Assembly (NCBI GenBank): GCA_027030825.1
Contig: JALVEM010000020.1
Span: 1-5,652, forward strand
From: Thiohalobacter sp.
GTDB lineage: Bacteria > Pseudomonadota > Gammaproteobacteria > Thiohalobacterales > Thiohalobacteraceae
DNA length: 5,652 nucleotides
Direction of reading: 5' to 3'
Each line of letters opens with the position of its first letter. Position 1 is the first letter of the stretch. Of this stretch, positions 1 to 5,245 are shown piece by piece. The notes under the pieces are model-generated. The model made no database searches and was not told the DNA's origin. It saw only the letters and a list, made by a program, of their open reading frames with translations. The position numbers were made by a program, and so were the translations under genes.

Positions 1-159
1 CCCATCCGACTCGGCGCCGTGGTGCGTCATCCGCGTTTCGGCGACGGCATCGTGCTCGGCTACGAGGGCCAGGGCCCCCACGCCCGCGTGCAGGTCAACT
101 TCCACGAGGCCGGTGCCAAGTGGCTGGTGCTGGCCCGTGCCAATCTGGAAGTGGTCTGA
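1..159 (+). CDS. uvrD: DNA helicase II UvrD, C-terminal end only (5' part outside window)
   Basis: Frame 1 is open from the first base to a TGA at 157-159 and gives the last 52 residues of a protein. The motifs VRHPRFGDGIVLGYEG, ARVQVNF and KWLVLARANLE match the extreme C-terminus of proteobacterial UvrD, a small Tudor-like beta-barrel. In the family this domain follows the SF1A helicase core and helps contact RNA polymerase. UvrD is a 3'-5' helicase of nucleotide excision and mismatch repair, usually about 720 residues, so roughly 93% of the gene lies upstream of the window. The helicase motifs cannot be seen, and the call rests on the tail alone. The gene is separated from norC by a 163-base gap with its own promoter, so it is probably not part of the nor operon. 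PcrA/Rep-type paralogues have different tails and are less likely. Confidence 0.88.
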   Translation, partial: PIRLGAVVRHPRFGDGIVLGYEGQGPHARVQVNFHEAGAKWLVLARANLEVV

Positions 160-195
160 CACCGGACGGGCTTCCCGCGAGACCTTTCGATCGTC

Positions 196-220
196 GTCGA
201 TCAACGGGCGCCTGATCGAC
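196..220. repeat. Inverted repeat (8-bp arms, 9-base loop) between uvrD and the nor promoter
   Basis: GTCGATCA at 196-203 is perfectly complementary to TGATCGAC at 213-220, with the 9-base spacer ACGGGCGCC. It starts 37 bases after the uvrD stop and ends 22 bases before the FNR-type box. It could be the hairpin of a uvrD transcription terminator, but no T-run follows, so an intrinsic terminator is poorly supported. It could instead be a binding site for a dimeric regulator. A second TCGATC copy at 187-192 could compete for the same right arm. The tandem GGAATCC GGAATCC (227-240) lies between this repeat and the box. Confidence 0.45.
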
Positions 221-242
221 AGGCCCGGAATCCGGAATCCGC

Positions 243-256
243 TTGATACTCGTCAA
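243..256 (+). promoter_or_regulatory. FNR/Dnr/NnrR-type binding box upstream of norC
   Basis: The sequence TTGATACTCGTCAA reads TTGAT-N4-GTCAA. It matches the FNR-family consensus TTGAT-N4-ATCAA at 9 of 10 specified bases, and the second half-site is TTGAC on the other strand. Crp/FNR-family regulators of denitrification (FNR/Anr for low oxygen; Dnr/NnrR/Nnr for NO) bind such sites in front of nor genes. The centre lies at 249.5, 41.5 bases upstream of a start site predicted at 291, which is the class II activator position. Sequence alone cannot say whether the oxygen sensor or the NO sensor binds here. Confidence 0.85.
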
Positions 257-278
257 GGCGCAGCATACCGCTCGGTTA

Positions 279-284
279 TCTAAT
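279..284 (+). promoter_or_regulatory. Predicted -10 element of the norC promoter
   Basis: TCTAAT matches the sigma-70 consensus TATAAT at 5 of 6 bases. It sits 22 bases after the FNR-type box, as expected for a class II FNR-dependent promoter in which the activator replaces a -35 element. It predicts a transcript start at about 291 and a leader of about 32 bases before the norC ATG. No convincing sigma-54 -24/-12 element was seen, which argues against a NorR-type promoter. Confidence 0.65.
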
Positions 285-322
285 GACCTTCCGACCATGG
301 GAGAAAAAGAGGTAGGTGTGCC

Positions 323-757
323 ATGAGCGAGGTCTTCACCAAAAGCATGGCGAGAAACATCTATTACGGAGGAAGCCTGTTCTTCATCCTGCTGTTTCTC
401 GCACTCACGTTTCAGACGCATCAGGAACTGCCCAAGCGGGACAACCGGGCGGCGATCACCGAGAAGGTGGCGCTGGGCAAGCGCCTCTGGGAAGAGAACG
501 ACTGCATCGGTTGCCACACGCTGCTCGGCGAAGGGGCCTATTTCGCGCCCGAGCTGGGCAATGTGTACGTCCGTTTCGGCAAGAACAAGGACGCCATCAA
601 GGGCTTCATCGCCAGCCGTCCCGAGAACGGTGTGCCGGGTCGCCGCAGCATGCCCCAGTTCCACTTCACCGACGAGGAGCTGGACGCCATCGCGGAGTTC
701 CTGAAGTACACCAGCGAGATCAATACGAGCAACTGGCCGCCGAACATCAACGGCTGA
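323..757 (+). CDS. norC: Nitric oxide reductase subunit C (membrane-anchored cytochrome c)
   Basis: This is the electron-input subunit of cytochrome c-dependent nitric oxide reductase. It takes electrons from periplasmic cytochrome c or cupredoxin and passes them to the hemes of NorB. The 144-residue product has the usual NorC length. The N-terminus, with TKSMARNIYYGG then a hydrophobic helix at about residues 14-30, is the uncleaved membrane anchor that places the domain in the periplasm. The heme c motif CIGCH is at 61-65, with Cys61 and Cys64 for the thioethers and His65 as axial ligand. Met110 in RRSMPQF is the likely sixth ligand. The ATG at 323 is preceded by AGAGGT (308-313) at good spacing. 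The gene is first in the operon, about 32 bases behind the predicted FNR-type promoter start, and 10 bases ahead of norB. Nothing appears truncated. Confidence 0.97.
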   Translation: MSEVFTKSMARNIYYGGSLFFILLFLALTFQTHQELPKRDNRAAITEKVALGKRLWEENDCIGCHTLLGEGAYFAPELGNVYVRFGKNKDAIKGFIASRPENGVPGRRSMPQFHFTDEELDAIAEFLKYTSEINTSNWPPNING

Positions 758-767
758 GGAGGATGTC

Positions 768-2162
768 ATGGAATACCGTTCGCAATCCGTTGCCAAGCTC
801 TATTTCATCGCAGCCATCGGGCTCTTCGTCGGCCAGATCCTGTTCGGGCTGATCATGGGGCTGCAGTATGTGTGGGGCGACTTCCTGTTTCCCGCCATTC
901 CCTTCAACGTCGCCCGCATGGTGCACACGAACCTGCTGATCGTGTGGCTGCTGTTCGGGTTCATGGGGGCGGCCTACTATCTCGTGCCGGAAGAGGCGGA
1001 GCGGGAACTGCACAGTCCCGGGCTGGCCGTGGCGCTGTTCTGGATCTTCCTGATCGCCGGCGCGCTGACCATCCTGGGCTATCTGTTCGTGCCCTACTCC
1101 GGTCTGGCGAAGCTGACCATGAACGAGCTGCTGCCCACCATGGGGCGCGAGTTCCTGGAGCAGCCGACCATCACCAAGCTCGGCATCGTGGTGGTGGCGC
1201 TGGGCTTCCTGTACAACATCGGCATGACCATCCTGGGCGGGCGCAAGACGGTGGTCAATCTGGTGCTGCTCACCGGCCTGACCGGACTGGCGCTGCTGTT
1301 CCTGTTCGCCTTCTACAACCCGGACAACCTGGTCAAGGACAAGTTCTACTGGTGGTGGGTGGTCCACCTCTGGGTGGAAGGCGTCTGGGAGCTGATTCTC
1401 GGATCCATCCTCGCCTTCGTGCTCATCAAGACCACGGGCGTGGACCGCGAGGTGATCGAGAAGTGGCTGTACGTCATCATCGCCATGACGCTGATCACCG
1501 GCATCGTGGGGACGGGTCATCACTACTACTGGATCGGCACGCCCGAATACTGGCAGTGGTGGGGTTCCGTCTTCTCCGCCATGGAGCCGATTCCCTTCTT
1601 CATGATGACGCTGTTCGCCTTCAACATGGTGAACCGCCGCCGTCGCGAGCATCCCAACCAGGCAGCCGTGCTCTGGGCGCTGGGCACTTCCGTGATGGCC
1701 TTTCTCGGCGCCGGCGTATGGGGCTTCCTGCACACGCTGGCACCGGTGAACTACTACACGCACGGCACCCAGATCACCGCGGCGCACGGCCACATGGCCT
1801 TCTACGGCGCCTACGTGATGATCGTGCTGACCATCATCTCGTATGCCATGCCCAGGCTGCGTGGCCAGGAGGCGGCCGATCCGAAGGCGCAGGTCGTGGA
1901 GATGTGGGGCTTCTGGCTGATGACCGTGTCCATCGTCTTCATCACCCTGTTCCTGACCGGGGCCGGCATCCTGCAGGTCTGGCTGCAGCGCTACAGCGAG
2001 AACCCGCTGCCCTTCATGGTGGTGCAGGAGAAGATCTCGCTGTTCTACTGGCTGCGCGAGATCGCCGGACTGGTGTTCCTGGTGGGCCTGGTGGTGTACG
2101 TCTGGTCCTTCTTCGTGAAGGGCGGCGAACGCCGCGTGCCTGCGGCCGAACCCGTGGCCTGA
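768..2162 (+). CDS. norB: Nitric oxide reductase subunit B, catalytic (cNOR type)
   Basis: This is the catalytic subunit that reduces 2 NO to N2O and water at a heme b3/non-heme iron (FeB) centre in the inner membrane. It is a heme-copper oxidase superfamily member. The 464-residue product is strongly hydrophobic, with about 12 helices. All metal ligands can be placed: His53 and His342 for heme b, His340 for heme b3, and His200, His251 and His252 for FeB. The glutamates Glu204, Glu208 and Glu273 near the active site are also present. These positions equal the Pseudomonas aeruginosa NorB numbering minus 7 throughout, so no internal indel is indicated. The length and the adjacent norC identify the short cytochrome c-dependent form. 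The quinol-dependent qNOR is about 760 residues with a fused N-terminal domain. AGGAGG at 757-762, overlapping the norC stop, is a near-perfect ribosome binding site for the ATG at 768. Confidence 0.98.
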   Translation: MEYRSQSVAKLYFIAAIGLFVGQILFGLIMGLQYVWGDFLFPAIPFNVARMVHTNLLIVWLLFGFMGAAYYLVPEEAERELHSPGLAVALFWIFLIAGALTILGYLFVPYSGLAKLTMNELLPTMGREFLEQPTITKLGIVVVALGFLYNIGMTILGGRKTVVNLVLLTGLTGLALLFLFAFYNPDNLVKDKFYWWWVVHLWVEGVWELILGSILAFVLIKTTGVDREVIEKWLYVIIAMTLITGIVGTGHHYYWIGTPEYWQWWGSVFSAMEPIPFFMMTLFAFNMVNRRRREHPNQAAVLWALGTSVMAFLGAGVWGFLHTLAPVNYYTHGTQITAAHGHMAFYGAYVMIVLTIISYAMPRLRGQEAADPKAQVVEMWGFWLMTVSIVFITLFLTGAGILQVWLQRYSENPLPFMVVQEKISLFYWLREIAGLVFLVGLVVYVWSFFVKGGERRVPAAEPVA

Positions 2163-2165
2163 TGC

Positions 2166-2750
2166 ATGGCGGCCAGGTCTTCCGGCAACACGGCCGCACG
2201 CCCCCTGCCGGGAGACCTGGCCATCTGGTTCTTCATTCTCGCCGAACTGCTCGTGTTCGGCGTTTTCTTTCTGGCCTATGCCTTCGCGCGCGCCGGCCAC
2301 GTCGAGCTCTTCGATCACTATCAGCAGACCCTGGATCGGACCTCGGGGGCCGTCAACACCCTGGTGCTGATCACCTCCAGCTGGTTCGTGGTCAATGCGG
2401 TGTCGGCCATCCGCGCCAACCGGGCCGATCTCTGTACACGCTGGCTGCTGGCCGCCATGGGGGGCGGTGCGGTGTTCGTGGCCATCAAACTGCACGAATT
2501 CATGGCCAAGGCCGAAGCCGGCATCACTCTGAGCACGAACACCTTCTACATGTTCTACCTGTCGCTCACCTTCTTCCATTTCATGCACGTGCTGATGGGG
2601 ATGGTGATCCTGGGTTTCGTCGCGGCGAAGGCATATCGCGGCGACTATGACGCAGATCATCACACCGGCGTGGAAACGGGTGCATCCTACTGGCACATGG
2701 TGGATCTGGTGTGGATCGTCCTGTTTCCGCTGGTCTATGTGATGCATTAG
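2166..2750 (+). CDS. norE: NorE, cytochrome c oxidase subunit III-like accessory protein
   Basis: This 194-residue membrane protein belongs to the COX3 family, in the small five-helix form found in nor clusters. Hydrophobic segments lie at about residues 18-40, 63-82, 93-110, 126-152 and 178-193. Family-typical patches are WFFILAELLVFGVFFLAY near the start, NTLVLITSSWF (64-74), KLHEF (108-112), FYMFYLSLTFFHFMHVLMG (127-145) and YWHMVDLVWI at the C-terminus. NorE is not part of the purified NorCB enzyme. In Paracoccus it is reported to help NOR activity or assembly, with NorF. The start is 3 bases after the norB stop. No good Shine-Dalgarno sequence is visible, so translation probably depends on ribosomes finishing norB. 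An ATG overlapping the norB stop (2162) is in the wrong frame and was not used. The alternative name is a COX3-domain protein of unknown role. Confidence 0.92.
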   Translation: MAARSSGNTAARPLPGDLAIWFFILAELLVFGVFFLAYAFARAGHVELFDHYQQTLDRTSGAVNTLVLITSSWFVVNAVSAIRANRADLCTRWLLAAMGGGAVFVAIKLHEFMAKAEAGITLSTNTFYMFYLSLTFFHFMHVLMGMVILGFVAAKAYRGDYDADHHTGVETGASYWHMVDLVWIVLFPLVYVMH

Positions 2751-2758
2751 ATACGGGC

Positions 2759-3025
2759 ATGGTCTTCAAGCAGACGGCTTTCATCGCCTGGCTGGCGTTG
2801 TGCGCGCTCACGCTGGTGACCTGGGCCATCGGCAGGGCCGGTTATGCCGGACCGCTGGTCGCGGGTCTGCTGCTGCTGTCGGTCATGATCAAGGGGCAGG
2901 TGGTGATCGACGTCTTCATGGGCCTGCGTGGCGTGCGGGGCCCCTGGCACTGGCTGGTCAGCGGTTGGCTGGTCGCTGTGCTCTCACTCATCGGAGTGGC
3001 ATACTGGACGGGAATGCAGACATGA
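2759..3025 (+). CDS. norF: NorF, small COX4-like membrane protein
   Basis: This is an 88-residue, three-helix membrane protein with helices at about 7-24, 31-53 and 66-84. It lies between norE and norQ, where norF is expected. The segment around KGQVVIDVFMGLRGVRGPW (45-63) fits the pattern of the prokaryotic cytochrome oxidase subunit IV/NorF group, with a polar basic residue in helix 2 followed by FMGLR. I start it at ATG 2759, 8 bases after the norE stop. The open frame extends back to an ATG at 2711, but that would overlap norE by 40 bases and add 16 non-hydrophobic residues. The Shine-Dalgarno sequence is weak, suggesting coupling to norE. Its biochemical role is unsettled. With NorE it is thought to support NOR assembly or stability. 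Short, fast-evolving proteins like this are often missed or misnamed. Confidence 0.82.
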   Translation: MVFKQTAFIAWLALCALTLVTWAIGRAGYAGPLVAGLLLLSVMIKGQVVIDVFMGLRGVRGPWHWLVSGWLVAVLSLIGVAYWTGMQT

Positions 3026-3840
3026 CGACGCTCGAGGCCGGAACCCTGGAGAAGCAGGCACGGGACCTTCCCTACTATCGCCCGGTGGGCAACGAGGTGG
3101 CGTTGTTCGAATACGCCTGGCGCAACCGCCTGCCCGTTCTGCTCAAGGGGCCGACCGGCTGTGGCAAGACCCGGTTCGTCGAACACATGGCCGCCCGCCT
3201 GGGGCGCCCGCTCTATACGGTCGCCTGTCACGACGATCTCACGGCGGCCGACCTGGTGGGCAGGCATTTGATCGGAGACGGCACCACCTACTGGAACGAC
3301 GGCCCGCTCACCCGTGCCGTGCGCGAAGGGGCCATCTGCTATCTCGACGAGGTCGTCGAGGCGCGCAAGGACACCACGGTGGTGTTGCATCCGCTGGCCG
3401 ACGATCGTCGCATCCTGCCCATCGAGCGCACCGGCGAGACCTTGGAGGCGCCGCCGGAATTCATGCTGGTGGTCTCCTACAATCCCGGCTACCAGAACCT
3501 GCTCAAGGGCATGAAACCCTCCACACGGCAACGCTTCGTGGCCCTGCGGTTCGATTTCCCGCCGCCGGAGGTGGAGCGCGAGATCCTGGTGGCCGAGACC
3601 GGTGTGGACGAGGCGCTGGCCGGCCGTCTTGTCGAACTGGCCCGTGGCCTGCGGGCGTTGAAGGACCACGATCTGGAGGAGTCCGCCTCCACGCGGCTGC
3701 TCGTCTACACGGCGCGGCTGCTGCGCGACGGTTTCGATGCGCTCGAGGCCTGCCGGGCCGGGCTGGTGGAACCGCTCACCGACGACGAGCCCACGGCAGC
3801 GGCGCTGATGGAAGTGGTGCGCGCCCACTTCGGGAGGTGA
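3022..3840 (+). CDS. norQ: NorQ, MoxR-family AAA+ ATPase for NOR activation
   Basis: NorQ is a cytoplasmic AAA+ ATPase of the MoxR class (CbbQ/NorQ subgroup). It works with NorD to insert the non-heme iron FeB into NorB. The 272-residue product shows Walker A GPTGCGKT (43-50), Walker B ICYLDE (105-110; Asp109 and Glu110 catalytic), sensor-1 Asn154 in VSYNPGYQNL, a candidate arginine finger around STRQRF (167-172) and a sensor-2 region SASTRLLVYTARL (221-233). Domain content and length are normal for NorQ. The ATG at 3022 overlaps the norF stop as ATGA, and the protein starts with the expected short lead before YYRPVGNE. The frame is open back to 2800, but that extension lies within norF and was rejected. 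The partner norD is not adjacent here: two other genes lie between them. CbbQ is the main alternative, but the nor context decides. Confidence 0.96.
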   Translation: MTTLEAGTLEKQARDLPYYRPVGNEVALFEYAWRNRLPVLLKGPTGCGKTRFVEHMAARLGRPLYTVACHDDLTAADLVGRHLIGDGTTYWNDGPLTRAVREGAICYLDEVVEARKDTTVVLHPLADDRRILPIERTGETLEAPPEFMLVVSYNPGYQNLLKGMKPSTRQRFVALRFDFPPPEVEREILVAETGVDEALAGRLVELARGLRALKDHDLEESASTRLLVYTARLLRDGFDALEACRAGLVEPLTDDEPTAAALMEVVRAHFGR

Positions 3841-3844
3841 GGCA

Positions 3845-4234
3845 ATGGCGCAGACAGCGGCGGATTCCGACCGGCGGCTGGCGGTGCTGGCCGAGTCGCT
3901 CTATCTTGTCAATCTCATGCTGGCGCCCGGGCTGGCGTTCCTGGCGCTCGCCTGGCTCTGGCTCCGCCATCGGCACACGGCCGGGCCGCTGGCGCGCAAC
4001 CATCTCTCCCAGACGCTGGGCGTGAGCCTCCTTGGCGGCGGCATCCTGGTGGTGGTGATCGGCCTGCTGCTCGCCTTCGGCAACCCGGCCTCGGGCGAGA
4101 TCTGGATGTGGGTGGTGCTCTATTTCACCTTCGTCCATTCCACCCTGATCCTGCTCGGCGTGCTGGGTCTGGTGAAGGCCATGAACGGCGAGCACTTCGT
4201 CTATCCACTGATCGGGCGCCCGTTCACGCCATGA
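3845..4234 (+). CDS. Three-helix membrane protein of unknown function, DUF4870-like
   Basis: This 129-residue protein has three predicted transmembrane helices at about residues 17-41, 58-78 and 87-112, with the basic loop RHRHTAGPLARNH between the first two. The end, GLVKAMNGEHFVYPLIGRPF (108-127), resembles the C-terminus of DUF4870/Tic20-like small membrane proteins, where an xKAxxGExxxYPLIG pattern is common. That assignment is from memory of the family pattern and is tentative. No metal-binding or catalytic motif is evident apart from scattered His residues (42, 44, 53, 98, 117). A strong ribosome binding site GGAGGTGA (3833-3840) overlaps the norQ stop, so the ATG at 3845 is well supported. 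Its stop overlaps the next gene's start (ATGA), tying it to the Fe-S protein that follows. Its place between norQ and norD suggests a role in NOR assembly or in the function of the Fe-S protein. The real function is unknown. Confidence 0.85.
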   Translation: MAQTAADSDRRLAVLAESLYLVNLMLAPGLAFLALAWLWLRHRHTAGPLARNHLSQTLGVSLLGGGILVVVIGLLLAFGNPASGEIWMWVVLYFTFVHSTLILLGVLGLVKAMNGEHFVYPLIGRPFTP

Positions 4235-5226
4235 ACCGCACGCAGCGAATTCGTCTCCTGGCGCGTGTCGCCTTCTTCGCCCTGTTCGTGCTGGCGCCGC
4301 CCCTGGACCTGTTCCGGCTCGATCTCACCCAGGGGCATTTCATCCTCTTCGGCATGGACTGGACGCTCGACCTGCGTGACGTGCCGCCCATGCAGGCCGC
4401 GCTGAATCTCGTGCTGCGCGCCTTTCTGCCCATCGCCGCCGTCATCGGCCTCGGCGTATGGCTGTCCTGGAAACTGGGCCGGGTCTACTGCGGCTGGCTG
4501 TGCCCGCACTTCTCCGTGGTGGAGCTGATCAACGGACTCATGCGTCGGGCCTCCGGGCGCATCTCGCTGTGGCAGAAGACGCCGCCACCGGAGGTCCAGG
4601 CCGACGGCACCAGGATCCATCCCCGGCCCTGGCGCTGGGTCTGGGTGGTGCTGGCGGTGGGTGGATTCGCCCTGCTGTGGGCGGTGACCCTGCTCACCTA
4701 TCTGCTGCCGCCGGGCGAGATCTGGGGGAATCTGGCCTCGGGTACGCTCACCCGCAACCAGGCGCTGTTCATCGGCGTCGCCACGATGCTCTTCGCGCTG
4801 GAATTCACGCTGGCCCGGCACCTGTTCTGCCGCTTCGGCTGTGCCGTGGGCCTGTTCCAGAGCCTGATCTGGATGGCCAACCCGCGGGCGCTGGTGGTGG
4901 GCTTCGACCGGGCGCACGCCGAATCCTGCCTGGACTGCGACCGCTCCTGCGAGCACGCCTGTCCCATGCTGCTCAGGCCACGGCGCATCAAGCGCCACAT
5001 GTTCACCTGCACCCAGTGCCAGCAGTGCGTGCAGGCCTGCGAGCGGGTCAATCGGCCCCGGGGCCGCCACATTCCGCTGCAGATGGTCGCCGGCGAATGC
5101 GCGCGCGACGTTTCGGAACGGGACTTCGGGCGCCGCCCGGACGTGCCGGCCGACTGCTTTCACCGCCGCGAGCAGGCCCCGGCCCGAGTTCGCCCCGCAG
5201 GGCCGCCCGTGACCGAAGAGCCCTGA
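4231..5226 (+). CDS. Polytopic membrane 4Fe-4S ferredoxin protein, CcoG/NosR/NapH-like
   Basis: This 331-residue protein combines membrane helices with a bacterial ferredoxin-type domain. Helices are likely at about 10-28, 58-80, 135-159 and 175-198. CGWLCPH (Cys87, Cys91) and CRFGC (Cys200, Cys204) are the paired membrane CxxxC motifs typical of NosR, NapH and CcoG/RdxA. Two 4Fe-4S motifs follow: Cys233/236/240/244-Pro, then Cys260/263/266/270. CcoG is a cupric reductase for cbb3 oxidase assembly; NosR and NapH pass electrons from quinol. The protein is well short of CcoG (about 470 residues) and lacks its C-terminal Ig-like domain. Instead it ends in a polar, Arg/Pro-rich tail with Cys290 and Cys309. 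It also lacks the N-terminal FMN-binding domain of NosR. The ATG at 4231 overlaps the previous stop (ATGA) and has no visible Shine-Dalgarno sequence. The frame opens further upstream, to 4108, but that would run inside the preceding gene. The nor context suggests redox support of NOR maturation, which is inferred. Confidence 0.9.
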   Translation: MNRTQRIRLLARVAFFALFVLAPPLDLFRLDLTQGHFILFGMDWTLDLRDVPPMQAALNLVLRAFLPIAAVIGLGVWLSWKLGRVYCGWLCPHFSVVELINGLMRRASGRISLWQKTPPPEVQADGTRIHPRPWRWVWVVLAVGGFALLWAVTLLTYLLPPGEIWGNLASGTLTRNQALFIGVATMLFALEFTLARHLFCRFGCAVGLFQSLIWMANPRALVVGFDRAHAESCLDCDRSCEHACPMLLRPRRIKRHMFTCTQCQQCVQACERVNRPRGRHIPLQMVAGECARDVSERDFGRRPDVPADCFHRREQAPARVRPAGPPVTEEP

Positions 5227-5245
5227 GCGAAGGGAGCAAGGCAAG

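Noticed and set aside
167..177. Small hairpin CGGG-CTT-CCCG just after uvrD as a terminator
   Set aside because: The stem is only 4 bp with no T-run after it, and is expected by chance in GC-rich DNA.
95..796. Minus-strand open frame of 233 codons across uvrD end, the promoter and norC
   Set aside because: It spans the FNR-type promoter and lies opposite norC. No recognisable motif and no ribosome binding site argument supports it.
768..2162. Quinol-dependent NO reductase (qNOR) or a cbb3 oxidase subunit I
   Set aside because: There is no N-terminal hydrophilic extension and a separate norC is present. Glu204/Glu208/Glu273 and the ligand pattern fit NorB rather than a copper-containing oxidase.
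872..2650. Long + strand frame (592 codons) overlapping norB and norE
   Set aside because: It is an out-of-frame shadow, Arg/Gly/His-rich, running through two well-identified genes. High GC removes stop codons from alternative frames.
747..2747. Very long open frame on the - strand (666 codons) opposite norB and norE
   Set aside because: Its translation is His/Gln/Glu/Gly-rich without domains, as expected of the antisense of GC-rich membrane-protein codons. norB and norE on the other strand have every conserved ligand and motif.
2711..2758. Upstream ATG extension for norF
   Set aside because: It would overlap norE by 40 bases and add a non-conserved polar lead. ATG 2759 gives a compact three-helix protein right after the norE stop.
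4108..4230. Upstream start for the Fe-S protein
   Set aside because: The extra 41 residues lie wholly inside the three-helix gene and have a shadow-type composition. ATG 4231 forms an ATGA overlap typical of coupled genes.
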